Source: Brevibacillus antibioticus
GTDB lineage: Bacteria > Bacillota > Bacilli > Brevibacillales > Brevibacillaceae
NCBI RefSeq assembly: GCF_005217615.1
Contig: NZ_SZNK01000001.1
Location: 5,207,001-5,271,000 of the forward strand
Direction of reading: 5' to 3'
DNA: 64,000 bases
The notes beneath the pieces are model-generated. The model saw only the letters and a program-made list of their open reading frames with translations, did no database searches and had not been told where the DNA came from. Positions 42,717-52,383 of the stretch are shown in pieces. How positions within the stretch are numbered: position 1 is the first letter of the stretch; each line of letters opens with the position of its first letter. The position numbers were made by a program, and so were the translations under genes.

Positions 42717-43523
42717 TCAATGCTGGCAGTTCGTGCAGGCGAATACTTTGCGGGAGGAGAGCTCGCTCTTTTCGATAGGCTGTCCACAGCGTAGGCAAGG
42801 CTCTCCGCCGCGATCGTACACCTGGCAGCGCTCATCGAAGCCGCCTGTCAGGGAATCTCCTTGAAAAAGCGGCTGCATGTAACCGCCGAATCGAATCGCT
42901 TCTTTGAGTACGGTTTGCATGGAATGATAAAGCTGTTTTTGTTCGTCGAGGGAAATTGTCGGGATTGTCCGGGTAGGTAGGATGGCGGCATGAAAGCAGA
43001 TTTCGTCCGCATAGCAGTTGCCGATGCCCGCCAGCCAATGCTGATTGACTAACGCCGTTTTGAGGACGCTGCGCTTGTCAGCGAGCAACTCCGTAAATCG
43101 GGTAAAGGTAAACAGCGGGTCCAATGGCTCCGGACCGAGTGGAGCCAGCCTTTCGTCGATCTGGACGTTGGTGAGTAAGTGCAGGTAGCCCAAACGGAGT
43201 CCGTGAAAATATAAAATGCGTTCTCCAAAGGCAAGAGTCACTTGGGCGGTTCGCTTCAGCTTGTCTTCCGCAGAGCCTAGGTATAAAAAGCCGCCGAGCA
43301 TCAGATGAAGCAGCAGGACATGTCCACTTTCCAGATGGAAGAGAAGATGCTTGCCACGTCGGTCGACAAGTGTCAGGCGATTACCTTGCAAAAGACGAGA
43401 AAATTCCTCAGGTGGCAGATTGATCGTTTTTTCCCGCTGAACATGTGTGGCTGTAATTGTTCCGCCACCGATTTTATCGAGCAGCAATCGGTGATAGGTT
43501 TCCATCTCAGGTAATTCAGGCAC
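42717..43523 (-). CDS. Fpg/Nei-family DNA glycosylase
   Basis: The product is 268 residues. GTG 43523 is chosen because it places Pro and Glu right after the start (VPELPEME), the residues that form the catalytic N-terminus of MutM/Nei enzymes, and GGGAGGG lies upstream. The lysine of RRGKHLLFHL near residue 52, the helix-two-turn-helix NQHWLAGIGNCYADEICFHA and the C-terminal zinc finger (CQVYDRGGEPCLRCG, then ACTNC) are all present. It excises oxidised bases and nicks the strand. It diverges from classical MutM in the middle part, so the lesion preference is open. Confidence 0.9.
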   Translation of the reverse strand: MPELPEMETYHRLLLDKIGGGTITATHVQREKTINLPPEEFSRLLQGNRLTLVDRRGKHLLFHLESGHVLLLHLMLGGFLYLGSAEDKLKRTAQVTLAFGERILYFHGLRLGYLHLLTNVQIDERLAPLGPEPLDPLFTFTRFTELLADKRSVLKTALVNQHWLAGIGNCYADEICFHAAILPTRTIPTISLDEQKQLYHSMQTVLKEAIRFGGYMQPLFQGDSLTGGFDERCQVYDRGGEPCLRCGQPIEKSELSSRKVFACTNCQH

Positions 43524-43728
43524 GCTGACTCCCTCCCGTCGCAAGAGTTTTTCGTAGGATTTCCCATATCGATGATCCACATGCCGTACCCATCACTATT
43601 TTTGGTGATGGGTCGTTTCAATTTAGACTTTGTTTACCAACGCTTTTACCAAATGGGGTAATATAATATATAAGGTAGTAAGATGAGGGCATGGCCCGAA
43701 GGATTATTGAACGGACAGGAGATTACAT

Positions 43729-44886
43729 ATGCAAAAAGTAGAATTGATCGCTACGGCGACTTTTGGTTTGGAATCAGTAGTAGCAGAAGAGGTAAAGGCA
43801 CTCGGATACGGTCCGGTACAGGTGGAAAACGGCAAGGTAACGTTCACCGCAGATATTTCTGCGATTCCCCGCACAAATTTGTGGTTACGAACTGCCGACC
43901 GCGTGCGTCTAAAGATAGGAGAGTTCAAAGCGACCACGTTTGACGAGCTGTTTGAACAGACAAAGGCACTGCCGTGGGCTGATTGGATTACAGAGGACGG
44001 GACATTTCCTGTGGAAGGGAAATCGGTCAAATCTACCTTGTTCAGTGTGCCGGATTGCCAAGCCATCGTGAAAAAAGCAGTGGTAGAAAGTCTGAAAAAG
44101 ACCTACAAGCGCGAGTGGTTCGATGAGCAAGGGCCGCTGTACAAGATCGAGGTGGCACTTCTCAAGGATGTGGCGACGCTGACGATTGATACGTCAGGAC
44201 CGGGTCTGCACAAGCGCGGCTACCGGGAATTGATCGGACAAGCGCCACTAAAAGAAACGATGGCTGCGGCGATGATTATGCTGTCTCGCTGGAAGCCTGA
44301 TCGGGTATTTATGGACCCATTCTGTGGATCGGGTACACTTCCGATTGAAGCGGCGCTGATCGGACAAAACATCGCTCCGGGGATGAACCGGGAATTCGTT
44401 TCCGAGACGTGGCCTATCATTCCGAAAACAGCTTGGCGTGAAGCGCGCGCAGAAACCCATGATTTGGCTCGTTATGATCAAAAGCTGGAGATTATCGGGA
44501 CAGACATGGATGACGAGATCTTGAAAATTGCCCGCCACAACGCGACGGAGGCTGGTGTAGATGACCTGATTCATTTTCAGCGCATGGATGTGCGGGATGT
44601 AAGAACCAAGCGCAAGTACGGCTACTTGATTTGCAACCCACCTTATGGGGAGCGCCTGGGAGAATGGAAGCAGGTTGCCAAGATGTATGGCGAAATGGGG
44701 AAAACCTTTGCTGCCATGGATACGTGGTCTTTCTATGTTATTACGTCCGATGAACAGTTTGAGGAGCATTTTGGTCGTACAGCAAGCAAAAAGCGCAAGC
44801 TCTACAACGGAAATATCAAAGTAGATTACTATCAGTTTTTCGGACCTAGACCGCCACGCGGACCAATGGTTACCCCGACCGAGTAG
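43729..44886 (+). CDS. RlmL/YpsC-like rRNA N2-guanine methyltransferase
   Basis: The product is 385 residues. It has an N-terminal ferredoxin-like plus THUMP region (VELIATATFGLESVVAEEVK, later KSTLFSVPDCQAIVKKAV), then a SAM-dependent methyltransferase domain from about 165: MDPFCGSGTLPIEAAL and the catalytic NPPYGERLGE near 305. It matches the COG0116 group (YpsC in Bacillus, RlmL N-domain in E. coli) that modifies guanine in 23S rRNA. ATG 43729 follows GGACAGGAG. A hairpin-forming repeat relic lies just after the stop. Confidence 0.92.
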   Translation: MQKVELIATATFGLESVVAEEVKALGYGPVQVENGKVTFTADISAIPRTNLWLRTADRVRLKIGEFKATTFDELFEQTKALPWADWITEDGTFPVEGKSVKSTLFSVPDCQAIVKKAVVESLKKTYKREWFDEQGPLYKIEVALLKDVATLTIDTSGPGLHKRGYRELIGQAPLKETMAAAMIMLSRWKPDRVFMDPFCGSGTLPIEAALIGQNIAPGMNREFVSETWPIIPKTAWREARAETHDLARYDQKLEIIGTDMDDEILKIARHNATEAGVDDLIHFQRMDVRDVRTKRKYGYLICNPPYGERLGEWKQVAKMYGEMGKTFAAMDTWSFYVITSDEQFEEHFGRTASKKRKLYNGNIKVDYYQFFGPRPPRGPMVTPTE

Positions 44887-44895
44887 ACATAAGAG

Positions 44896-44929
44896 TGATG
44901 TTCAAAAGATGACTTTTTGAACTACCTCT
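44896..44929. repeat. Solo end of palindromic repeat family
   Basis: Read on the minus strand it begins GAGGTAGTTCAAAAAGTC and matches the left end of the element at 4970 (GAGGTTGTTTAAAAAGTC) at most positions. On its own it forms GTTCAAAA/TTTTGAAC and so may also act as a terminator for the methyltransferase gene, ten bases upstream. Confidence 0.5.
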
Positions 44930-44961
44930 AAAGAAGGGGCATAATTGGAGGAGAAAATGCA

Positions 44962-47676
44962 ATGAGCAAGAAACGATTCGGGAGCAGAATGCTGGCTGCG
45001 CTATTGGCAGCGACTACATTACTGAGCCAAAGCACGCCGTTGACTCATGCTGCAACGGAGCCAGAGAAGCCGGGGATAGAGACCAAGAAGCTGGAAGATC
45101 AATTCAAAAAACAAGAAGAAGCACACACGGAGTTTACGGATTTGGGCAACAGCTACGCTAGAAAAGCCGTAAACAGACTTGCAGCCCTTCATATGATCGG
45201 TGGTCAGGGAGAAAACCGCTTCAACCCGCAAAACAAGATTTCTCGACAGGATATTGCGGTGCTTTTGACAAAAGTAATCGGTCTTCAACCAACAGAAATT
45301 GAGGATGCCGCTTTTGAAGATGTACCGTTGGAAAGCCCTTATGCACCGTACGTTTATGGACTCTCAGAGTTGGGTGTGATGAACGGCAGAAGTGAGCATA
45401 CCATGGGTGCTCTAGATCCGCTTACACGACAAGAGCTGGCTGTCATGCTGTCTCGCTTGATGAAAGAAGCCGCCATAACCAAAGTGGCAGGTCAGACTCC
45501 TGTTGCATACAGCGATGAAGAAGAAATAGCCGACTACGCCAAAACGGCTGTCGAAGAAGTGACGAATCAGCGCTGGATGCAAGGTGCAAGCGGCAAGTTT
45601 AATCCGACTGGAACCGTCACGCGCGCAGAGGCTGCTGTGATCGCTGAACGCGTCTTGGATGCACGCTACCTGCAAGCAGAACAGGTGAAATACAAGATAG
45701 ATGTAGAGCGGCTGAGTTTGGCTGCTGGCACGAGCCAACGCTTGAAGGTAAGCAGTATCAGCGGTGATGAGCTGCCGTTTACGCCTATTTTCGCTTTTGA
45801 TCGTCCTGAGCTGGGAACCATTTTAGCTGACGGAACCTTTGTTGCTCGCTCCACTGCAGGAAAAGGAAATCTCACGGTGACAGTCGGCTATAAAACGACG
45901 ACAATTCCGGTTGAGATCAAGGACGCTGGTAAGCCAGCTGTCGAAAAGGCAGAGGACACGCCAAAGACTGCACCGGAGACTTCCTCCAAAGACTCGGCAG
46001 CGAAAGTCGATGAAAGCAAGATTGTAGTAGAGGGAGAAAAACCAGACGCAGACACAGGAGCAACAAAAACGGAAGCAACGAAGCCTGCTGATCCAAAAGA
46101 AGAGGCAAATGAACCAACAAAGAAGGACGAACTGGTCAATATCGCGCCAGGCAGTTATACATCGGTTGCTACTTTGGGAACCCCAGACTCGTATTTCCAA
46201 GAGCTGGAGAAGAAGTATCCGGGTCCTGTAGGTGGACTTGTAACGCCTACAGAAGATTGGACGGGATACCACCGTCAGTTTGGGCGTAAGGTGACCGTTG
46301 AGCTCGACCAGGCGAAGCCATTGGAGAGAGTTGCGCTAACGTTTAAGCAGCAGAAGTCTTCGGGTATCACGATGCCAGAATACATGGAAGTCGAGGTATC
46401 TCGTGACGGGAAAGTGTGGTCGTATGCGGGAAGAGCCGTTCACGATGTTTCCGTCAAAGAAGACAAGCTGGTTACACGCACGTTAAGCGTGACCTTGCCT
46501 GACGTCAACACCCGCTATGTACGAGTATCCTTCCCGGTGAAAGTATTTACGTTCGCTCGCCAGCTGGAGGTATGGGCAAAAACGGATAGCGAGTGGAACA
46601 ATGGCGCTGTCTTGCTGCCGCCACCAAACCCGGCGAAGCTGGAAGAAGCCAAGCAAGCAGGGCGTCGTGTGGAAAATATGCTGCTCGCTTATTCCGGAGA
46701 GCATGGCGAAATCGGGACATGGACCAAAGAGGATTTCCTCCCGATGGTTGGCTACCGCACTGTAGATGGTTATATGCGCGACCAGATGTTTGACACGATT
46801 CTGTTCCTGCCGTATCAGACCATTCCGGCTACGAAAGAAAGCTGGACAAAGTATATGAATGATTTGTTCGGTTCAAACAAGCAGCTCGACGCTCTCAACC
46901 AGGCTATGCGGGAGTACAACCGCCTGCGTGGAACGCTGTATACGACACCGACGCAGGAAAACGTCGTGCTGGCACTGCCGTATCCGAATGCCAGTCAGAC
47001 CAATTTTGGCCAACTGGATGAAAAGAAACCATCCCTCTCCTTCAACCCTGCGGGAATTGGGGAAGAGCAAGCGTATTTGAATCGCAAAGCTGCGTTGGAA
47101 TGGTACTTCCAGGAGCTCATGAAGCGCTGGAACAGGGAAGGATACGCTTATCTGAAGCTGGAAGGAATCTATTGGTTCCATGAGCTGGTGGAGGATAGCG
47201 CACCGAAAGAGCGCCAGCTGATTCGTGACATGGGTAGCATGGTGCATGACGAGGCGTTGCGCTACTACTGGATTCCGTATTTCGGATCACCGGGAGTGTC
47301 CGAGTGGAAATCTCTTTATTTCGATAAGGCATTCCTGCAGCCGAGCTATTACAGCGACAAGCCGGTAGGAATTGACCGTATTCAAGGGGTACTGGACGTC
47401 GTCAACAAGTACGACATGGACATCGAGATCGAAGGCGACAGGAAGATATACAATGATCCGAAGTTCTATCAGACCTACTATAATCAGCTAGTGGCCACCC
47501 ACAAGCTGGGGATGGATAAAAACAACGTACACGCTTACTACTTCGGCTCCAAGACATTGTTAGATTCTGTCAAGAGCACGGACCCTGTCAAGCGCGCGGT
47601 CTATGATGATACGTACAAATGGATGCGCGGTCGTTTTGACAGAACGGAATTTTTTGAGGGTAGCGAAATGCCGTAG
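44962..47676 (+). CDS. S-layer homology protein with discoidin-like and DUF4855 domains
   Basis: The product is 904 residues. The signal peptide ends near THAATEP (residue 31). Three SLH repeats occupy about 55-230 (FTDLGNSYARKAVNRLAALH; FEDVPLESPYAPYVYGLSEL; YSDEEEIADYAKTAVEEVTN) and should anchor it to pyruvylated secondary cell wall polymer. A small Ig-like (Big) domain follows to about 318, then a Lys/Glu/Thr-rich linker to about 405. Next is an F5/8-type carbohydrate-binding-like domain (410-550), and DUF4855 from about 570 to the end, a TIM-barrel glycoside-hydrolase-like module. It is probably a surface glycosidase. AATTGGAGGAG precedes ATG 44962. Confidence 0.9.
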   Translation: MSKKRFGSRMLAALLAATTLLSQSTPLTHAATEPEKPGIETKKLEDQFKKQEEAHTEFTDLGNSYARKAVNRLAALHMIGGQGENRFNPQNKISRQDIAVLLTKVIGLQPTEIEDAAFEDVPLESPYAPYVYGLSELGVMNGRSEHTMGALDPLTRQELAVMLSRLMKEAAITKVAGQTPVAYSDEEEIADYAKTAVEEVTNQRWMQGASGKFNPTGTVTRAEAAVIAERVLDARYLQAEQVKYKIDVERLSLAAGTSQRLKVSSISGDELPFTPIFAFDRPELGTILADGTFVARSTAGKGNLTVTVGYKTTTIPVEIKDAGKPAVEKAEDTPKTAPETSSKDSAAKVDESKIVVEGEKPDADTGATKTEATKPADPKEEANEPTKKDELVNIAPGSYTSVATLGTPDSYFQELEKKYPGPVGGLVTPTEDWTGYHRQFGRKVTVELDQAKPLERVALTFKQQKSSGITMPEYMEVEVSRDGKVWSYAGRAVHDVSVKEDKLVTRTLSVTLPDVNTRYVRVSFPVKVFTFARQLEVWAKTDSEWNNGAVLLPPPNPAKLEEAKQAGRRVENMLLAYSGEHGEIGTWTKEDFLPMVGYRTVDGYMRDQMFDTILFLPYQTIPATKESWTKYMNDLFGSNKQLDALNQAMREYNRLRGTLYTTPTQENVVLALPYPNASQTNFGQLDEKKPSLSFNPAGIGEEQAYLNRKAALEWYFQELMKRWNREGYAYLKLEGIYWFHELVEDSAPKERQLIRDMGSMVHDEALRYYWIPYFGSPGVSEWKSLYFDKAFLQPSYYSDKPVGIDRIQGVLDVVNKYDMDIEIEGDRKIYNDPKFYQTYYNQLVATHKLGMDKNNVHAYYFGSKTLLDSVKSTDPVKRAVYDDTYKWMRGRFDRTEFFEGSEMP

Positions 47677-47684
47677 TGAATGGA

Positions 47685-47729
47685 AAAGAGTCTGTGTCCC
47701 GCTTTGTGGGGAGACAGACTCTTTTTTCT
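47685..47729 (+). terminator. Terminator of the SLH/DUF4855 gene
   Basis: AAGAGTCTGT/ACAGACTCTT around an inner CCC/GGG stem, then six T. Confidence 0.9.
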
Positions 47730-47847
47730 ATCTACAGCGGATGGACAGACTTTTGCCCAATCGTTTTCCGTAGATCCCCTCCTGGTCAAGCTATCTATAA
47801 CCATTTATATGAGAGGAGGCGTTTGGTAGAACAGACATGCTCTTTCT

Positions 47848-49095
47848 CTAGCTACCCTTGCTAACTTCTTTGGTTCCAATCATGCGGAACAAAATGATAT
47901 ACAGATAGGCACTGACTAAGGTGAAGCCCAGGATGACACCGAATACACCAATAGGAGCGAGCCATTGTGATAGACCGATCGTCAGGGGAGCGATGAAGCG
48001 ACCGATCGAGAACTGGAGCGATGAGGCTCCCATGTACTGACCGCGTGCATCCTCGGGCGAGTATTTACTGATAAAGCTCTGGGCGACTGGTGTGCGAATC
48101 AGCTCGCCAAATGTCAAAATCGCCATACAGCCGAACAGGAGCCAGATATTCGTCGTAAAGGCCATCAAGAACAGGCCGAGACCGAACAAGATGGAGGAGA
48201 TGACGAGGCTGTTGCGATCACTCCAGTTTTCAAACCAGCGTGTGACCGGCAGTGTAAACAGAACCACCAAAAAACCATTTAAAGCCATGAGCCAGCCGAA
48301 TGCGCTGGTTCCGCCGATTGAATAAGTCCAATCACCCCACGAAAATAATGGTTGCTGCATGACATGCTCTTTGACATACAAAGCCATGTAAATATCCAAC
48401 TGCATGAATCCAATGGCGATCAAAATCCCTGCGCCAATGTACAAGGCAAATGCTTTATCGCGGAAAATAACCGCGTAACTCTGGAATTGCTGAATCAGAG
48501 AAAAACGCTCCTTTGCCTTCTCCTGACGGACGTGTTCAGGCAGCGTTTCTTTGATCAGGAAAAAGACAGTGATCGCAAAAAGCAGTTCAACAAGGGTACA
48601 GAACATCAACAGCTGCGGGCGATAATGGACAAAAAAGACCGAACCCAATACGGGACCTGCGACCACCCCGATATTCATCGCTGTGTAAAAGGTGGCAAAG
48701 ACAATTCTTCGATCTTCTTCTGTCGTCAAATCAGCCACCATGGCGGAGCTGGCTGGCCAGTAGAGAGCACCAGCGATCCCGATTCCGATGAAGGCAATAT
48801 AGTCGATCCAAGGAGACGGAGAGAACGCAAACAATGCGAACATCACCGTCGATGTACAGAGCGAGAGCAGCATGGTGAACCTGCGCCCTACGCGGTCAGC
48901 CAAATATCCGCCAAACAGGTTGGACAGCATCCCGAGCAGCGGCGGCACCATCAAGAGAAGTCCCGCTACATCCTTCCCAAACGTATCGCTAAAATAAATC
49001 GCCATAAACGGAAAGTACATCCAAAAGAAGGTGTGCGTAATCAATTCGCCAAAAAGACGTACCTTCAAATTAAGATCCCACGAACGCCAAATCAT
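47848..49095 (-). CDS. Major facilitator superfamily transporter
   Basis: The product is 415 residues with 12 membrane segments. The loop 2-3 motif GGYLADRVGRRFTMLLSL near residue 62 is the MFS signature, and GAGILIAIGFMQLDIYMALY lies in the second half. It resembles the YttB/YqjV-type drug and metabolite exporters of Bacillus. The central loop (EHVRQEKAKERFSLIQQ) is normal. The start, ATG 49095, has GGAGGAA upstream. The substrate is not evident. Confidence 0.88.
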   Translation of the reverse strand: MIWRSWDLNLKVRLFGELITHTFFWMYFPFMAIYFSDTFGKDVAGLLLMVPPLLGMLSNLFGGYLADRVGRRFTMLLSLCTSTVMFALFAFSPSPWIDYIAFIGIGIAGALYWPASSAMVADLTTEEDRRIVFATFYTAMNIGVVAGPVLGSVFFVHYRPQLLMFCTLVELLFAITVFFLIKETLPEHVRQEKAKERFSLIQQFQSYAVIFRDKAFALYIGAGILIAIGFMQLDIYMALYVKEHVMQQPLFSWGDWTYSIGGTSAFGWLMALNGFLVVLFTLPVTRWFENWSDRNSLVISSILFGLGLFLMAFTTNIWLLFGCMAILTFGELIRTPVAQSFISKYSPEDARGQYMGASSLQFSIGRFIAPLTIGLSQWLAPIGVFGVILGFTLVSAYLYIILFRMIGTKEVSKGS

Positions 49096-49165
49096 GACAC
49101 GAATTCCTCCATTCTATTTCTGTAGGTGCTTTGACTTCGATTCTCTTCTTGGAAAAATTCCACGT

Positions 49166-49510
49166 AAAAAAGCGCAAACGGGGTAGAGACAATGCTCTTC
49201 CGCTTGCGCTTTATCAAACGATACAAGGGTGGCGGGAAATAACCAGTTCCAACGGGGGACAAATGAGAGATGGTTACCTACCTATGGTTTTAGGTACAGT
49301 AAACCGGCTGTTCACCCGAGAACATGGCCCGCAATTCATATCGGGAAAAAGACGGAAGCGGTTCAGGCATCCTGCAGCTTCTAGCTCTTGATAGGGTTGT
49401 AAGAGGCAGTGCCCCTTAAGAGAGGCCCCACCTAAGCGAAGATAACTACAGAACACACCATGAACTCAGCACTCCCGTCTTTCAAATTTTTTACAAAGGT
49501 AAACTCTTGT
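49166..49510 (-). ncRNA. Candidate minus-strand non-coding RNA
   Basis: On the minus strand TTGCAT (49540-49545), an 18-base spacer and TATTCT (49516-49521) make a promoter, and a strong terminator lies at 49212-49166. The 345 bases between carry no convincing gene; the 60-codon frame inside lacks a ribosome site. The middle (49230-49460) is GC-richer than usual intergenic DNA and rich in local pairing. The minus-strand stretch TCGCTTAGGTGGGGCCTCTC is loosely like the template arm of 6S RNA. It could be 6S-like or another small RNA. Confidence 0.45.
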
Positions 49511-49666
49511 TGATTAGAATACTCGAAAGAGTCGAATTTATGCAAGATAATTTTTTAGTCTTTTTCGAATAGTACCAAGAACATCGATAATTGAAAAAGG
49601 TGCTTCCATTCGGTAAAATATTTTTTAACAATAATCAAATCATGTTAGGAATGTGGGGGATATCGC

Positions 49667-50779
49667 ATGCTGGATACACGCATCGTCAAGCTGGCTACAA
49701 ATTTGCTGAGCCATTCTGTACGCCTGAAGGAAAAAGAAAGCTTGTTGATTGAAGTTCGTGGCGAGGGTCACGCCTTGGCGAAAGAATTGGTTAAGCAGGC
49801 ATACGACATGGGAGCCTATCCGTTCGTACGGATCATTGACCCGTCTATCCAACGTGAGCTGATGCTCGGTGCAAGTGCAGAGCGTGCGACTCATTTGGCG
49901 AAATGGGAAGAGCCAATGTACAAAGATTTGGATACATATATCGTCATCAATGGTCCGTCCAACGACAGTGAGATGGCTGATGTTCCGGTAGAGCGTCGTC
50001 GTGCGCATCAGAGTGTGATGCAAGAATTACATGACTACCTAACCAACAATGTGCGCTGGACACTGCTCAACTACCCGACCACGGGTTTGGCGCAAAATGC
50101 CAACATGTCTACCGTTGCTTTTGAGGATTTCTATTTTGACGTATGCTCTGTTGACTATAAAAAGATGCACGAAGCCTTTTTGCCTTTGCAGCAATTGATG
50201 GATCGTACAGACAAAGTGCGTCTCGTGGGACCAGGGACGGATCTTCAATTCTCGATCAAGGACATTCCGAGTGTCATCTGCTCCGGGCTGCGCAATATTC
50301 CAGACGGTGAGATTTTTACAGCTCCTGTGCGTGACTCTGTGAATGGAACCATTACGTACAACACAGCAACAAGCTACATGGGCACGAAATTCGAAAATGT
50401 CTGCCTGAAGTTTGTAGACGGAAAAATCGTCGAAGCAACTTCTAACAATACCAAGAGACTCAACGAAATTTTCGATACAGACGAAGGAGCGCGCTTCATT
50501 GGTGAATTCGCGATTGGCGTACATCCGTACATCCTGCATCCCATGAATGATATCTTGTTTGATGAAAAAATTGCCGGCAGTTTCCACTTCACACCGGGTC
50601 GTGCATACGACAATGCAGATAACGGCAACCGCAGCCAAATCCACTGGGATATGGTAAATATCCAGCGTCCTGAGTACGGCGGCGGAGAAATCTGGTTTGA
50701 TGATGTGCTTATTCGCAAAGACGGTCTGTTCGTTTTGCCAGAGCTGCAAGGACTCAATCCGGAAAACTTAAAAGGGTAA
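49667..50779 (+). CDS. M29-family aminopeptidase
   Basis: The product is 370 residues. It matches the thermophilic aminopeptidase T/AmpS family (M29): VRLVGPGTDLQFSIKDIPSV, NIPDGEIFTAPVRDSVNGTI with the metal-binding Glu, GEFAIGVHPYI, and FDEKIAGSFHFTPGRAYDNA followed by SQIHWDMV with ligand His and Asp. It is a cytosolic dimetal exopeptidase with broad specificity. Its length is slightly below the usual 410. GGGGG lies before ATG 49667. Confidence 0.92.
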   Translation: MLDTRIVKLATNLLSHSVRLKEKESLLIEVRGEGHALAKELVKQAYDMGAYPFVRIIDPSIQRELMLGASAERATHLAKWEEPMYKDLDTYIVINGPSNDSEMADVPVERRRAHQSVMQELHDYLTNNVRWTLLNYPTTGLAQNANMSTVAFEDFYFDVCSVDYKKMHEAFLPLQQLMDRTDKVRLVGPGTDLQFSIKDIPSVICSGLRNIPDGEIFTAPVRDSVNGTITYNTATSYMGTKFENVCLKFVDGKIVEATSNNTKRLNEIFDTDEGARFIGEFAIGVHPYILHPMNDILFDEKIAGSFHFTPGRAYDNADNGNRSQIHWDMVNIQRPEYGGGEIWFDDVLIRKDGLFVLPELQGLNPENLKG

Positions 50780-50792
50780 AGCGAAATGTCAG

Positions 50793-50823
50793 GGTCATCA
50801 TGCTTAGCGTGGTGGCTTTTTTG
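50793..50823 (+). terminator. Terminator of the aminopeptidase gene
   Basis: A ten-base stem with several G-T pairs, 50794-50803 and 50807-50816, then six T. Confidence 0.75.
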
Positions 50824-50841
50824 TTTTATAACGTAGCTGTC

Positions 50842-51053
50842 GGTGAGGGAAGAAGCGCATTTCCAGTCTACGCTTCGGCCTACGCCCCGCAAGGAGGGAT
50901 TGACTGTCCGCTCCGGAATAAATGGCGGGAGCGCTTCAAACGTAGAAGTTTCGAGGAAGGGTTTCATAAGTGAAGCTGAAAACCCCCGCCATTTATTCCT
51001 ACGCTGAGTTGGGCTCCAGAGGCGCTTGGACTGGAAATGCGCTTCTTCCTACG
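50842..51053 (+). repeat. Nested inverted-repeat element, copy C
   Basis: Outer arms 50848-50868 and 51029-51049 form a perfect 21-bp inverted pair. Inner arms 50915-50929 and 50985-50999 form a perfect 15-bp pair. The core at 50883-50910 contains CGCAAGGAGGGATTGACTG. It is in the opposite orientation to copies A and B. The 51054-51326 stretch after it holds a second inverted pair (CACATGTCT 51166-51174, AGACATGTG 51218-51226) and otherwise nothing I can name. Confidence 0.8.
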
Positions 51054-51326
51054 GGGCTTTTGCCTACTTCTCGAAAGTTCTGTTATTTATCATGTAAACC
51101 TCGTCGAATAACAACCAAAACGTTCTAAAAGCACGAAGTAATCACAAGCTGTACGCAAGCACTGTCACATGTCTGGAAGGAGACCGCCCGAACGAAGAGA
51201 GGATACAGGCGACTGGAAGACATGTGGCAGGGCTTCCCCAACGACAAACGTTGGACGACTACAAACGAGCATCTCAAGCATCCTTTTGCTACAATAAGAA
51301 AAAAGCATGGAACAGAGGGATTAGAC

Positions 51327-52259
51327 GTGAGCCGCAAAGACTGGATCGAATATATCGTCAGTGAACAAGACACGGGAATGAACGTGGAACAAATCGTCCG
51401 GCAAAAGCTCAACGTGTCCGGTCGTATGATGCAGCGGCTGACGAGAAGCAAGGGGATATTGCTCAATCGCAAGCAGCCTTTCCTGCAAAGACAAGTAAAA
51501 GCAGGAGATACAATTGCTGTTCGTGTCATCGAGAGACAAGAGCAAGCGCCTAGGCAGCCCCAGCATGATACGAAGCCCGAGGGACCGATCACACCAATGC
51601 CGTCCATTGACATTCTGTACGAAGACGATCATCTCCTGATTGCAAACAAACCGGCAGGCATGATGGTGCATCCAATTAAACAGGAGACCGACACATTGGT
51701 ACATGCACTCGCTGCCGTACTGGCGGCACGTGGTGAGCAGACGAGCGTACATCCTGTGCATCGGCTAGATAAAGAGACATCAGGAGCTATCCTCGTAGCC
51801 AAAAGCAGCTATGGTCATCAATTGGCTGACAAGCTGCTGCGCGAAGGGGGCATTCATCGCGAGTATCTTGCGGTTGCCAGTGGCGTTCTGTCAGAGGGAG
51901 CTGGAACGATTGATGCGCCAATCGGCCGAGATCCGCGTCATCCGACGAAGCGCCGTGTCGTGGAGAGTGGAGATCCTGCCATCACGCATTACGAGGTACA
52001 ACAGACCTCCGAGGGAATGACGCTCGCTCGTGTTTGGCTGGAAACGGGGCGTACCCATCAAATTCGCGTTCACTTTGCCCACATTGGACACCCACTTGCT
52101 GGCGATACGATGTACGGAGGAGCGAGAGGCTTGTTACGCCGACAGGCTCTGCATGCTTCGAAATTGTCCTTTTTACATCCGCTTCTCGAAAAAGAGATTG
52201 TGGTCGAGGCACCGATACCATCAGATATGAAACGCTTGATGCAAGCAGAGTTTAAATAA
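51327..52259 (+). CDS. RluD-type pseudouridine synthase
   Basis: The product is 310 residues. An N-terminal S4-like part (VRQKLNVSGRMMQRLTRSKG) is followed by the RsuA/RluA catalytic domain: ILYEDDHLLIANKPAGMMVH, the catalytic HPVHRLDKETSGAILVAKS with Asp near residue 153, and LETGRTHQIRVHFAHIGHPL. It isomerises uridines in rRNA or tRNA. GTG 51327 has AGAGGGA seven bases upstream and gives the normal N-terminus; the open frame reaches back to 51222 without a ribosome site. Confidence 0.92.
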   Translation: MSRKDWIEYIVSEQDTGMNVEQIVRQKLNVSGRMMQRLTRSKGILLNRKQPFLQRQVKAGDTIAVRVIERQEQAPRQPQHDTKPEGPITPMPSIDILYEDDHLLIANKPAGMMVHPIKQETDTLVHALAAVLAARGEQTSVHPVHRLDKETSGAILVAKSSYGHQLADKLLREGGIHREYLAVASGVLSEGAGTIDAPIGRDPRHPTKRRVVESGDPAITHYEVQQTSEGMTLARVWLETGRTHQIRVHFAHIGHPLAGDTMYGGARGLLRRQALHASKLSFLHPLLEKEIVVEAPIPSDMKRLMQAEFK

Positions 52260-52268
52260 GAACGGACA

Positions 52269-52300
52269 GAAGGGCTTCTATGACAGAAGTCCTTTTTTAT
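52269..52300 (+). terminator. Terminator of the pseudouridine synthase gene
   Basis: AAGGGCTTCT/AGAAGTCCTT (one G-T) at 52270-52279 and 52285-52294, then six T. Confidence 0.85.
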
Positions 52301-52334
52301 GTGAAAAGTCCTCCAAGTGTCAAACAATCTGCAG

Positions 52335-52363
52335 TTGAATAACGTAACAGTGTTATGTTACAT
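52335..52363 (+). promoter_or_regulatory. Promoter with overlapping inverted repeat upstream of the YhbD-like gene
   Basis: TTGAAT (52335-52340), a 17-base spacer and TTACAT (52358-52363). The spacer holds GTAACA and TGTTAC arms (52344-52349, 52356-52361). An inverted repeat between -35 and -10 is typical for MerR-like regulators, and the downstream product has such a DNA-binding start. Confidence 0.5.
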
Positions 52364-52383
52364 TGTTTTTGGAGGTGCTTCAC

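Noticed and set aside
49274-49456. 60-codon minus-strand frame in the 49.3-kb intergenic region
   Set aside because: No ribosome site or family; the region is better explained as a non-coding transcript.
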